64,000 bases of DNA. Source: Hyphomicrobiales bacterium. GTDB lineage: Bacteria > Pseudomonadota > Alphaproteobacteria > Rhizobiales > Rhizobiaceae. Below, piece after piece: positions 49,840 to 60,300 of the stretch. The position numbers were made by a program, and so were the translations under genes. The DNA is taken from assembly GCA_900465675.1 (NCBI GenBank), contig UBJR01000007.1:395860-459859 (forward strand), given 5' to 3'. Numbering within the stretch: the first letter of the stretch is position 1; each line of letters begins with the position of its first letter. The notes under the pieces are model-generated. The model did not search any database. It was not told the origin of the DNA and was given only the letters and a program-made list of their open reading frames with translations.

Positions 49840-50988
49840 TCAATCCAACGAGGGCGTCGCCTTTTGCCCCACAGCCTTCGGATGACAGGTCACGTAGGTT
49901 CCAAGCGCGATTGCCAGGGTCATCGCCGTTGTTCCGAAGATCAGGCCATACGTCCAGGCGACGCTGAGACGAAGTTCGGCGAGCGCGCCAAAGATGGCGG
50001 ATGAAGCCGACACGCCAAGAAAGACGAGCGTGTTGAGCGCGCCAAGTCCGATGCCTCTCATTCGATCCGGGAGCAATGCCTGAGCCTCGGTCATCGCCAC
50101 CGGATGAATGTTGCCCATGGCGTAGAGCAGAGCCAACCCTGCGGATGCCGCAAACACGCTTGATCCCGGTGAGAGGGCGAGAAGAACCGCTCTTAGAAGG
50201 CCGATGACATAGGTGGCGGTCACGAGTGTCCGACCATGCATGCCATTTGAGTAGCACGAATGGCAATGCGAGCGAAGTCGCAACTCCAATATGCTCACCC
50301 CGGTCAGTACTGCGCCGACATCGGTGTCGCGCCCGAAGACGTCCGTAAGGTACGGTCCAGCCCAAGCGTTTTCGAAAAGTGCCTCCGAGCGAGGGCGTGA
50401 AGCAGATAGGTACAAGATAGAGGAGGTGGGACAACCTCCACGAGCTAGCGGCGCTTACCTGAAAAGCGTTTAACGACGAGCCTGTCTGTCGTAGGGTTGC
50501 CGCGACTGAGAAGGCGCAGCCCAGCATCATCATCGAGGCCGCCAGCATGCAGCGCGCCGCCCGCACTCTGCCGTGAACCATGATAACGGAGACGCTGAGA
50601 GCAGCGCTCCCACGGAACCTACAGAACTCACCGTGGCCGCAAGGCGGGCGGCTTTGTCTGGTGAATGAAGTCGTCCGAGATAGTAGAAAACGCCGATCGG
50701 CGCACATCCAATTCCGATCGCAACCTGACCAGCGGAGGCGGACCAGAAATCGGATGAAGCCGCCAGAAGTGCTGAACCTGCAGCGCCCGCGATCAACCGC
50801 ATGCCCCAGCGATCGAAGGCGATGCCGACAGGAATTTGTAGCACCGCGAACGATCCAAAAAACGCAGACGCAAGCCAACCGAATTCAACAGGCGCGAGTC
50901 CGTGTTCATTCGAAATCAGCGGCCCGACGACACCGAAATAGCTTCGAAACAGAGAGCGGATAGAGATGCGCGCATTCATTCCCCGCAA
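49840..50988 (-). pseudogene. MFS transporter, multiply frameshifted
   Basis: An MFS protein can be assembled from at least two frames. The N-terminal half (FGVVGPLISNEHGLAPVEFGWLAS, VGIAFDRWGMR) lies at 50530-50988. The C-terminal half (VFAASAGLALLYAMGNIHPVAM, then RGIGLGALNTLVFLGVSASS) lies at 49840-50415. Between them reading frame and helices are lost, so no working carrier is made. Confidence 0.8.
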
Positions 50989-51038
50989 GAAAACCAGGCT
51001 CCAAGACCGGGATGAGTTTCAGTCCCGCTTATCGGATC

Positions 51039-51413
51039 TCATGTCCGATCTTCGAGATACTGCTCCGCTCCTTCGATGGGCCGTAGCCATTTCTCCCGCC
51101 GTTTTATCCATAATTCGTACGTCGGTGCGAGCGGTGTGGGCGCCTCGGTGAGGATGCCGAGCTTGATCTCGGCCTCGTCCTCGTTCGCCGAGAACAACCT
51201 GGAACCGCAGTTCGGACAAAAGCGCCGTCCAGCGAACTCGCTTGTTTCGCCCTGGGATTCGAATTCAGCAGCCGGCCACACTGCGAAAAACGTGAAGGCC
51301 GAACCGCTCTCCTGTCGGCAGTCGGTGCAGTGACAGATGCCGATCCTGACTGGGTTGCCACGCAGGGCAACTCGGACGTTTCCACATTTGCAGGAACCGG
51401 TCAGTGTCGTCAT
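51039..51413 (-). CDS. GFA/CENP-V-type zinc protein
   Basis: A 124-residue protein of the glutathione-dependent formaldehyde-activating (GFA) family. Zinc ligands are visible in SCKCGNV, CHCTDCRQ and FCPNCGSRLF. Most members bind zinc and glutathione-like adducts; true formaldehyde activation is doubtful for the family. It starts within the stop of the upstream gene (ATGA), so the two are co-translated. Confidence 0.92.
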   Translation of the reverse strand: MTTLTGSCKCGNVRVALRGNPVRIGICHCTDCRQESGSAFTFFAVWPAAEFESQGETSEFAGRRFCPNCGSRLFSANEDEAEIKLGILTEAPTPLAPTYELWIKRREKWLRPIEGAEQYLEDRT

Positions 51414-51670
51414 TTCGGGGCTCCTGTTCCGTCGTCCACCACCTCCGTATCCGGACGATCTCCCCCGTCGACGTGCTCGCTGTGCCAGCGACCATCCGAA
51501 AGTTGATAGGAAATCTCAGCGTCGCGACCTTCGAGATGCTGCCGTTCCGCGGCCGACTTCGCAGCGGACAGCGCTACGTCATGGTCGGCGAAAGTCTCCG
51601 ACCAGACGTCGCCCAGCCTGTAACCGTAGCCGCCGTCGTGCGCACCGACATGGTATGTAAGTTTCGTCAT
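51410..51670 (-). CDS. DUF2188-like small protein
   Basis: An 86-residue protein. TYHVGAHDGGYGYRLGDVWSETF, then AAKSAAERQHLEGRDAEISYQ, and WHSEHV fit the DUF2188 pattern (small alpha/beta protein with the W...F...A motif). I chose ATG 51670 because GGAGGAAA lies just upstream. It is the first gene of a two-gene operon with the GFA protein. The function is unknown, often stress-linked. Confidence 0.75.
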   Translation of the reverse strand: MTKLTYHVGAHDGGYGYRLGDVWSETFADHDVALSAAKSAAERQHLEGRDAEISYQLSDGRWHSEHVDGGDRPDTEVVDDGTGAPK

Positions 51671-51792
51671 TCTGTTTCCTCCATTTGACACCGTATCTAG
51701 TGCAACGCGGCCATGGGCCAAGCCCGTCTCGCCGCGCCCCGATAGCCAACAATCTTTCGGCATGCTAACCACCCTTATCGAGAGGGAGTCTC

Positions 51793-53469
51793 ATGAGAAG
51801 GAAGCTTGTCGCCGTCGCCGTCGCCGCGCTTGCTCCGGTCGTCGCAATGCTCGGATATAACGAGTATGCGATGCGGAGCCAGCGCAACGACGAAGTGCGC
51901 GCACAAGCTGCGCAGGCGGCCCGGCAGGCGTCCTCAGAAGTCGAGCGGATCGTCGAAGGACTGCACTCGCTTCTCATCTCCGTGCGCTCCATGCCGGCAG
52001 TGCGGAACCTCGACCCCGCCGTCTGCAACGCGTTCCTTAGGTCAGTTGCATCCAGCGTCCCGAACATCCGGATGATCTTCGTCGTCGATCTCGAAGGCAG
52101 GCCCGTATGCGGAAGCGTTGAAGCCCCTGCGAGCGTGACGTTTTCCGATCGTGATTACTTCACGGCTGCCGTCGCCGGCGAGGACTTCGTCGTCGGGACG
52201 TACACGAAGAGCAGGATGTCGGACACGGCCGTTCTGCCCGTGGCGATGCCGGTGGTCGTCGACGGCACCACGAAGGCGGTGGTTGTTAGCGGGGTCAAGC
52301 TCGACTGGCTTCAAAAACGCATCGCCGAGCGCGGGGTCGCTCCAGGCAATGCCGTCACGATCGCAGATAGCGGCGGCACCATCCTCGCGCGCGTGCCACA
52401 GCCGGAACGTTTCGTTGGAACTGTCATCCCTCACGATTTTCAAAAGCTGGTCCACGCCGTGCAGCCGGGCGTGATCGAGGTGGTGAGCCAGGATGGAACC
52501 GAGCGTGTCCTTGGCTATCAGCCAATTACGCCGGGCGGCAGTCCCCTCTATGTGAGCGCTGGCTTCTCGAAGGACGAAGCGTTCGCCCCCATCAACCGGG
52601 CGACGACCATCAACGTCCTTGCGATCGTTGGAGGCGTTGTTGTTGCCTTCCTGGCGGCTTTCTTCGTGGGGACCAGGTTCTTGATATCGCCAGTGGTTTC
52701 GGTCGCCTCGGTCATGGATCGCTGGCGTTCGGGCGAGCTTACGGCCCGCACCTCGATGAAACCCACCGACGAAATGCACGCCGTGGGCGCTGCGCTCGAT
52801 TCCCTTCTCGACGAGCTCGACTGTCGTCGCGTCCAGAACGAGCGGGCCGAGGAGGAGCGAATGCTTCTGGTCCGCGAGCTTGCGCATCGTGTCAAAAACG
52901 GCTTTACCCTTGTGCAGGCTATTGCCCGTCAGAGCTTCAGCAAGGCCGATCCCGACGCCTACCATTCGTTCGCGAGCCGACTGTCGTCTCTGGCATCGAC
53001 ATACGATCTCCTTCTGTCGAAAGACGCGAGCGCCTCTACCGTGCGAGAGGTGGTCGAGACCGCGCTGCGGTCTCACGGGGGCGACGATCACCAGCGCTTC
53101 CGAATTGATGGGCCGGAGGTTGCCCTGCCTGCAAACCTGGCGCTTCCGCTTTCGCTCGTCATTCACGAGCTGGCTACCAACGCTACCAAGTACGGAAGCC
53201 TTGGCAGCGATGGCGGACTGGTTTCCATCGAATGGACTTACGGCGACGGGCGGCTTTACCTGCTCTGGACGGAAACAGGCGGCCCGCCAGTCTCAGCACC
53301 GACGCGCAAGGGGTTTGGATCCATTCTCATCGAAAGAGCGTTTCCTGCTGCCGCAAAAGCCCGCTATAACCCAGATTACCGTCCCGAAGGCCTGGCGTTT
53401 GAAGTTGGTTTCACGGTGGAACCGTTCGCTACCGCGGACGCTCGGGTTCAAAGCGAGGAGGGAAAATGA
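51793..53469 (+). CDS. Membrane HWE-family sensor kinase with Cache-type sensor
   Basis: A 558-residue transmembrane kinase. TM1 (about 5-22), a periplasmic dCache/PDC-like domain (about 30-270, with RDYFTAA and the APVVVDG-type strand MPVVVDGTTKAVV), TM2 (about 276-300), HAMP (about 300-350) and the HWE core with His in VRELAHRVKNGFTLVQAIARQ, N-box HELATNATKYGSL and LLWTETGGPP (WTE for WRE). The downstream receiver gene overlaps it by ATGA and is its likely target. Cache domains sense small organic molecules; the ligand is unknown. Confidence 0.92.
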   Translation: MRRKLVAVAVAALAPVVAMLGYNEYAMRSQRNDEVRAQAAQAARQASSEVERIVEGLHSLLISVRSMPAVRNLDPAVCNAFLRSVASSVPNIRMIFVVDLEGRPVCGSVEAPASVTFSDRDYFTAAVAGEDFVVGTYTKSRMSDTAVLPVAMPVVVDGTTKAVVVSGVKLDWLQKRIAERGVAPGNAVTIADSGGTILARVPQPERFVGTVIPHDFQKLVHAVQPGVIEVVSQDGTERVLGYQPITPGGSPLYVSAGFSKDEAFAPINRATTINVLAIVGGVVVAFLAAFFVGTRFLISPVVSVASVMDRWRSGELTARTSMKPTDEMHAVGAALDSLLDELDCRRVQNERAEEERMLLVRELAHRVKNGFTLVQAIARQSFSKADPDAYHSFASRLSSLASTYDLLLSKDASASTVREVVETALRSHGGDDHQRFRIDGPEVALPANLALPLSLVIHELATNATKYGSLGSDGGLVSIEWTYGDGRLYLLWTETGGPPVSAPTRKGFGSILIERAFPAAAKARYNPDYRPEGLAFEVGFTVEPFATADARVQSEEGK

Positions 53470-53831
53470 CTGCGAGTCGCACCAAAATCCTCGTAGTGGA
53501 AGACGAGCCTCTCTTGATGATGATGGCGGTCGGGGTCGTCGAAGACGCTGGTTTCGAGGCCATCGAAGCGAGCAACGCCGATGAAGCGATCGCGCTTCTT
53601 GAGAGCGATCCAGCAATCGTCATCCTCTGGACTGACATCGACATGCCGGGTTCCATGGATGGCTTAAAGTTAGCCGCTGCCGTTCGCGACCGCTGGCCGC
53701 CCGTCGAAATTCTCATCGTTTCAGGCAAACAGCGTCCAGGCAGCAACGAAATTCCGGAGCGCGGCGTTTTCATTCCGAAACCGTATGACAGTCGCATGGT
53801 TGCCGAAACACTGGTCCGGATGGCCGCCTAG
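53466..53831 (+). CDS. Single-domain response regulator
   Basis: A 121-residue receiver. VVEDEP is the acidic pocket, Asp is in ILWTDIDMPGSMDG, and Lys is in FIPKPYD. It starts inside the kinase stop (ATGA), so it is co-translated with the HWE kinase at 51793. There is no output domain, as in the 24906 receiver, with which it shares the general (F/W)TD(I/V)xMPG form. Confidence 0.92.
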   Translation: MTASRTKILVVEDEPLLMMMAVGVVEDAGFEAIEASNADEAIALLESDPAIVILWTDIDMPGSMDGLKLAAAVRDRWPPVEILIVSGKQRPGSNEIPERGVFIPKPYDSRMVAETLVRMAA

Positions 53832-54045
53832 GCGAATGTGCAGGCCGTCCCGGCTGCCTTGCCTCAACGCCGACGTTTACGTTGTCGGCAGTGGTGCTGC
53901 AGTCTCTCCAGAGGTTGCCGTAAATCCAACTGTGGGTCATCGATATGGTGTCGCCCCCGGTCAGAAATGATCCATTCGAGTTGCAGGCTGCGGGCGACAG
54001 CCACCTAGCTTTCGGGGCGATACCGCCGGAACATCGGTTTAGAGT

Positions 54046-54070
54046 GGAACAACAGCCATATTTCGAAGTT
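54046..54070 (+). promoter_or_regulatory. EcfG-like promoter candidate before glgE
   Basis: GGAAC (54046-54050), 16 bases and AGTT (54067-54070) end 58 bases before ATG 54129. One mismatch in the -10. Confidence 0.4.
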
Positions 54071-54128
54071 TCTTTGGCTCTGGTTGGCGTACTGCGCCCC
54101 GCCATGCCCGACCTTGGAGACAGCGTTT

Positions 54129-57100
54129 ATGATGCCCGCGCGCCAACTACCAATTTCGAGACCTCGGATTTACTATGTGAACCTCATCGATCTTTCGGAC
54201 GCCAATAGCTGGCTGCAAACCCTAGATCACGCCGCCTCATTGCATTTTGACACAGTGATGACCGCGCCGCTTTTTTGCGGTGGGATCGTAAACGTTTCAA
54301 ATCGCAACTTTATCGATAACGGGTCGAGACTTCCCAACTCGTTGAATGACCCCCTATCGTTTCTATGTGAAAGCGCGGCATCTAGAGGCCTGGGCCTCAT
54401 GATGGACGCACCGATTGCAACCTTTCGAACAGAAGGGGGCGTCGGGTTAGGGGCTCTTGATCCCCGTCACTCACCATCTGCTCCATGGCGACACGCCGAC
54501 AGCGCGACGTTAGACGTTCAAGCTCTCATTGCACGTGTTTCGGAGCTTTCCGAACTCGGCGTCGCCGGCTTCCGGTTCCTAGGACTGGAACGGCTCGGGG
54601 ATTTAGATTTGCAACGCCTGGGTGGGTTCGATTTCGGGCATAAGCGGCCGTTGCGGCTCGTCTATACGCCCGGTACCGATTTCGCCTTTCGCGCCAGATT
54701 GGAAGGCCGCGGCTTTGATGGCGTATTTTCCTCCCTTGCCTGGTGGGACATGCGCGAGGGATGGTTTCTCCAAGAACACCGTTTACAACGAGCGCTAGGC
54801 CTGCAGGTGGCGTTTCCAGAAGCGCCTTTCGCTAGACGATTAGCCCATGGAACAGAAGGTCGCGAGGTACGAGAACGAAGATCCGTGCGTGCCCTCCGGC
54901 TCTCCGCCGCTCTCGGAGACGGGTTGATGATTCCGATGGGTTTCGAATTTGGTGCCGTACTTCCGCTCGACGTGACGCGTGGCGGAGAACTAGACTTCGA
55001 CATGCTTCGGTCTGGCGGAGCATTCGATATTTCCTCAGCAGTCCGGGAGGCCAACGACGCCATTGCCTCCTCAAGGCCGATGGTGCCGACGGCATACGTG
55101 ACTTCTCCGGAAGCAACCGCCATAACCTTAGCCGATCACGATGACCTTCGCGTGGCGGAGCGGGTGGGGATCGTGGTCATCAACCGAGACCTTCGCCGGC
55201 CCAGTCCCTTGCCCTGGGAAATTGTCTCACAGGCCGCAGCGCCTTTTTTCGTCCAAGCTCCCGGAAGCGAACCTAGATTCCTAGCGGCTGGAGAACTTCA
55301 ACTGCTCAATGCGGCCGTAGGCGACGAGATTGTCAGCGAGAGCGTGTCTTCGCCGGGAGCGGCGTCTGATGAGTCGGAACGGATCGCAATCGAGAATATC
55401 GAGCCGCAAGTCGATAAAGGGCGTTTTGCCGCAAAGCGCGTTGTCGGGGAGACGGTTTCCGTCAAAGCGGACATTTTCGCCGATGGCCATGATCGGCTGG
55501 CAGCGTCTCTTCTGTATCGTGCCGTTGATGATGCCAACTGGACGGAATCTCCTCTCATCCTCGACAACAACGACCGGTGGGTGGGGCAATTCCGGCTCGA
55601 CAGGATCGGTCGCTATGAATTTTGCGTTGAAGCTTGGAAAAATCCGTTTGCCATATATCGCCATGAACTCTCAAAGAAAGCTGAAGCTGGTTTGGATCTC
55701 ACGCTCGAATTGATCGAGGGGGAGGCGCTTTTGCGCAAGGCCAGCGAAAGAATGGCGGCCCCCGGAGAAAAAATCACTGAAATTTTAAAAATCTTGGCAA
55801 ATAGCGACTCTAGTGAAAAGACGAAGGTGCTTCTGTCTTCTCATCTGTCGGCACTGATGTCGGAAGCCGACGAGCGTCCATTCCGCACCCGTTCACCACC
55901 CTCGCTTGTTGACGCTGAACGAGTGCAGGCTGCATTCGCAAGCTGGTACCAGGTCTTTCCGCGGTCGCAAAGCGGTGACACCGAGCGTCACGGCACGTTC
56001 GACGACGTCATCAGCCGACTACCGGCAATTCGCGACATGGGATTTGACGTCCTATATTTTCCCCCCATTCATCCGATCGGAAGTACGAACCGGAAAGGTC
56101 GTAACAACAGTCTTAGGGCGGAGCCGGGCGATCCCGGCAGCCCTTACGCAATCGGGTCGCCGGAGGGGGGCCACGATGCAATACATCCGGAGCTCGGTGG
56201 CTTCGAAGGGTTTAGGCGTCTTGCCAAGGCAACCCGAGAACATGGATTGGAACTTGCGTTGGACCTCGCGATCCAAGCATCCCCGGACCACCCTTGGCTA
56301 ACGGATCACCCAGGCTGGTTCGAATGGCGCCCGGATCGCACCATCCGCTACGCCGAAAACCCGCCCAAGAAGTACGAAGACATCGTCAATGTCGACTTCT
56401 ATTCCAAGGACGCGGTGCCCGCCCTTTGGGAGGAACTGCGCGATATTGTCCAGCTATGGGTGGACGAGGGCGTCAAACTGTTCCGCGTGGACAATCCGCA
56501 CACCAAACCGTTCCCCTTCTGGGAGTGGTTGATTGGCGACATCCGCGCTCGTCACCCAGACGTCGTGTTTCTGTCGGAAGCGTTTACGCGACCGAAGGTG
56601 ATGTACCGCTTGGCCAAGGTCGGCTTTTCGCAGTCTTACACCTATTTCACTTGGCGCAACACCAAGTGGGAGCTCGAGCAGTACATGATGGAGATTACCC
56701 AGACCGAGGCCAAGGAATTCTTTCGGCCGCACTTCTTTGTCAACACGCACGACATCAATCCGGACTTTCTCCAGGATGCTCCACGGCCAGCATTCGCCAT
56801 CCGCGCTGCCTTGGCTGCGACGCTGTCAGGGCTCTGGGGCGTCTATAACGGTTTCGAACTTTGCGAGGGCCGTCCGGACGTCAAGCGCAAGGAATATGCT
56901 GACAGCGAGAAATATGAAATTCGCGCTTGGGACTATGACCGTCCCGGCAACATAAAACCTGAAATCACGATGTTGAACCGCATTCGGCGCGACAATTCCG
57001 CTCTCCATTCCCACCTTGGTCTTACACTCCTCAGTTCTTCAAATCCCAATGTGATGTTTTTTGAGAAGGCGGCGCCCGGCCGTCACAATGTTTTGCTCGT

Positions 57101-57308
57101 TGGGATTTGCCTCAACCCTCACGGAAGCGAGGAAAGTACTGTCGAGATCCCGTTATGGCAGTTTGGAAAAGACGATGGCGGCACACTGGACTTAGAGGAC
57201 CTGGTCAGCGGCCGAAGGTTCTTGCTTACGGGCAAGTGGCAGACGCTCCGGCTGGATCCGTGGCATTTGCCGTTCGCAATCTGGCGCGTCAGAACAGGAG
57301 AGATTTGA
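54129..57308 (+). CDS. glgE: Maltose-1-phosphate maltosyltransferase with extra N-terminal domain
   Basis: A 1059-residue enzyme that extends alpha-1,4-glucan from maltose-1-phosphate. The GlgE core is residues about 400-1059: a beta-sandwich domain, then the barrel with LYFPPIHPIG, nucleophile Asp788 in VKLFRVDNPHTKPF, acid Glu817 in FLSEAFTRP and Asp875 in NTHDINPDF. Residues about 10-390 form an additional domain that looks like a GH13 barrel without catalytic residues. Stand-alone GlgE is only about 650-700 residues. ATG 54129 has GGAG upstream; the frame is open to 54084. treS follows after one base. Confidence 0.93.
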   Translation: MMPARQLPISRPRIYYVNLIDLSDANSWLQTLDHAASLHFDTVMTAPLFCGGIVNVSNRNFIDNGSRLPNSLNDPLSFLCESAASRGLGLMMDAPIATFRTEGGVGLGALDPRHSPSAPWRHADSATLDVQALIARVSELSELGVAGFRFLGLERLGDLDLQRLGGFDFGHKRPLRLVYTPGTDFAFRARLEGRGFDGVFSSLAWWDMREGWFLQEHRLQRALGLQVAFPEAPFARRLAHGTEGREVRERRSVRALRLSAALGDGLMIPMGFEFGAVLPLDVTRGGELDFDMLRSGGAFDISSAVREANDAIASSRPMVPTAYVTSPEATAITLADHDDLRVAERVGIVVINRDLRRPSPLPWEIVSQAAAPFFVQAPGSEPRFLAAGELQLLNAAVGDEIVSESVSSPGAASDESERIAIENIEPQVDKGRFAAKRVVGETVSVKADIFADGHDRLAASLLYRAVDDANWTESPLILDNNDRWVGQFRLDRIGRYEFCVEAWKNPFAIYRHELSKKAEAGLDLTLELIEGEALLRKASERMAAPGEKITEILKILANSDSSEKTKVLLSSHLSALMSEADERPFRTRSPPSLVDAERVQAAFASWYQVFPRSQSGDTERHGTFDDVISRLPAIRDMGFDVLYFPPIHPIGSTNRKGRNNSLRAEPGDPGSPYAIGSPEGGHDAIHPELGGFEGFRRLAKATREHGLELALDLAIQASPDHPWLTDHPGWFEWRPDRTIRYAENPPKKYEDIVNVDFYSKDAVPALWEELRDIVQLWVDEGVKLFRVDNPHTKPFPFWEWLIGDIRARHPDVVFLSEAFTRPKVMYRLAKVGFSQSYTYFTWRNTKWELEQYMMEITQTEAKEFFRPHFFVNTHDINPDFLQDAPRPAFAIRAALAATLSGLWGVYNGFELCEGRPDVKRKEYADSEKYEIRAWDYDRPGNIKPEITMLNRIRRDNSALHSHLGLTLLSSSNPNVMFFEKAAPGRHNVLLVGICLNPHGSEESTVEIPLWQFGKDDGGTLDLEDLVSGRRFLLTGKWQTLRLDPWHLPFAIWRVRTGEI

Positions 57309-57309
57309 A

Positions 57310-60300
57310 ATGGACGCCGTGTCGACAAGCGAGAACCGGACCGAGACTGCGGACTCCACGCTGTGGTACAAGGATGCCATCATTTATCAGTTGCACATTA
57401 AGTCGTTCTACGACGCCAACGGCGATGGGATAGGGGATTTCGAAGGACTCTTCGAAAAGCTCGATCACATTGCGGCGCTTGGCGCCAATGCCATCTGGCT
57501 GCTGCCCTTCTTTCCTTCACCGCGGCGCGACGACGGTTACGACATCGCAGACTATGGCAGCGTCAGTCCCGATTACGGCACGATCGACGACTTCCGCAAA
57601 TTCGTTGCAGCCGCCCACGATCGGAACATCCGGGTGATTATGGAGCTGGTCATCAACCATACCTCCGACCAGCACCCCTGGTTTCAACGGGCGAGGCAGT
57701 CTGCTCCGGGGAGCCCCGAACGCGACTTCTATGTCTGGTCTGACAACGACCGTAAATTCCCCGAGACCCGCATCATATTCATAGACACCGAGAAATCCAA
57801 TTGGACTTGGGATCAGACCGCTGGGGCATACTACTGGCATCGCTTCTACTCGCACCAGCCCGATCTTAATTTCGACAATCCACTCGTAATGAAAGAACTG
57901 CTGTCTGTGATGCGCTTTTGGCTGGAGACGGGAATCGATGGTTTTCGTCTGGACGCAATCCCTTACCTGGTTGAACGTGAAGGGACGAATAACGAGAACC
58001 TGCCGGAAACGCATGCAATCCTGAAGCGGATCCGAGCGGCGCTCGACGAAACCCATCCTGGCGTCATGCTGCTTGCCGAGGCCAACCAGTGGCCGGAGGA
58101 TACCCGCGAATATTTCGGGGATGGAGACGAGTGCCACATGGCGTTTCATTTCCCCCTCATGCCGCGGATGTATATGGCAATTGCAAAGGAGGATCGCTTT
58201 CCGATCACAGACATTATGCGGCAGACCCCGGACATTCCTGATACATGCCAGTGGGCGATCTTTCTGCGAAATCACGACGAGCTGACGCTGGAGATGGTGA
58301 CCGATGCGGAACGCGACTACCTTTGGGACACGTATGCGTCCGACAAGCGGGCGCGTATCAATCTCGGCATCCGGCGCCGTCTCGCACCGCTCATGGAGCG
58401 CGACCGTAGGCGGATCGAGCTGATGAACGCACTTCTTCTATCGATGCGTGGCACACCTGTGCTGTACTATGGCGACGAGATCGGAATGGGCGACAACATC
58501 TATCTCGGAGATCGCGACGGCGTTCGCACACCGATGCAGTGGTCCCCCGATCGTAACGGCGGGTTTTCTAAAGCCAATCCTGCGCGCTTGGTGCTTCCGC
58601 CCGTTTCGGACGCGCAATATGGCTATGAGGCCCTCAACGTCGAATCCCAGACTTCAGACGCGCACTCGTTGTTGAACTGGACGCGCCGAATGCTGGCCTT
58701 GCGCAGTCGCCATCCCGCTTTCGGCAGAGGATCGCTCCGATTTCTGACACCGGAGAACCGGCGCATTCTGGCCTATATCCGCGAGCATGACGACGAGGTA
58801 ATACTGTGCGTGGCCAACCTGTCGCGAGTCCCTCAAGCCGTCGAACTTGACCTCTCGGCTTATGAGGGTCGAGTGCCTGTCGAGCTTACGGGTATGTCGC
58901 CTTTTCCGCCGATCGGGCAGCTCACCTATCTTCTGACGCTGCCACCCTACGGATTCTTCTGGTTTCAACTCAACGCTCAATCGGACGGTCCCGCATGGCG
59001 CACCGCTCCGCCGGAGCAACTTCCAGATTTTCATACGGTTGTGATCCGGCGCAGCCTCACCGAACTTTTCGATGAAACTCCACATCAAGCCGTGCTGGCC
59101 GGCGACATTCTTCCGGCGTACCTGGCGAGACGGCGATGGTTCGGCGCAAAGGACCAGCCGCTTCAGTCGGCGAGACTGATTTCGGCGAGCTCCATACCCT
59201 TCGCCCACGGCGTCGTGCTCGGTGAAGTCGAGGCAGTCTTGCCCGATCACGTCGAAAGCTATCAGCTTCCGCTCGCGATCGAATGGGATGACACCACGCC
59301 CAACATCCTCGGGCAACAACTGGCCCTCGCGAGAATTCGGCAAGGGCGGCGTGTCGGTTTCTTGACGGATGGATTTACCGTCGAGCCCATGGCGCGGGGG
59401 ATCATCGAGGGTCTGAAAAATCGATCTAAGATCACCGGTCGGTCCGGGACCATAGAGTATATTGGAACCGACTTCCTTGACCGCCTGGATATCAACGACG
59501 AGATGGAAATCAGGTGGTTATCAGCCGAGCAGTCTAATAGTTCTCTCATCGTTGGCGACGTCGCAATGATAAAACTCATTAGGCACGTCTTTGAAGGCAT
59601 CCATCCCGAAGTAGAGATGACGCGCCATCTAACCCTGCAGGGATATGAACACACTGCACCCCTTCTTGGCGAGGTCGCTCGCACCGACGGAGAAGGGCGC
59701 CGCTCAACACTTATCGTCGTGCAAGGCGCTATCCGCAACCAGGGAGACGCGTGGAACTGGATGCTCGCCAATCTGCGTCGCGTTGCCGACGAGGTTGCGA
59801 CCACCGAAGCCGAGCTGGACGCTGCCGACGATCAATTAAGGCCACTTCTCAGTTTCGTGGCCATGATCGGCCAGCGCCTCGGGGAGCTGCATGTGCTGCT
59901 AGCCAAGCCGACCGAAGATCCGTCTTTCGCACCCCGCCGGGCTGGATTGGCGGACGTCGACACGATCAAAAGATCGGTCACCGGGGAAATCGCGTATGCA
60001 TTCTCGAAACTGCAGGAGATCGCTGATACTATTGAGGGCCCGCTCGAAGATGCCGTTCGGTCGCTGCTAGCTGAGAGGGACCAGATCCTAGATCTCGCGG
60101 CTCGGCGATCTGAAAAATCTGCGACGACGCTTCTTACGCGCGCCCACGGCGATTTCCATCTGGGTCAGATTTTGGTGACCGAAGGCGACGCCGTCATCAT
60201 CGACTTCGAAGGCGAACCTGCGCGCAATCTCGCGGAGCGTCGTGCCAAGACGAGCCCCCTGCGGGACGCGGCGGGACTACTACGCTCGCTAGACTACCTG

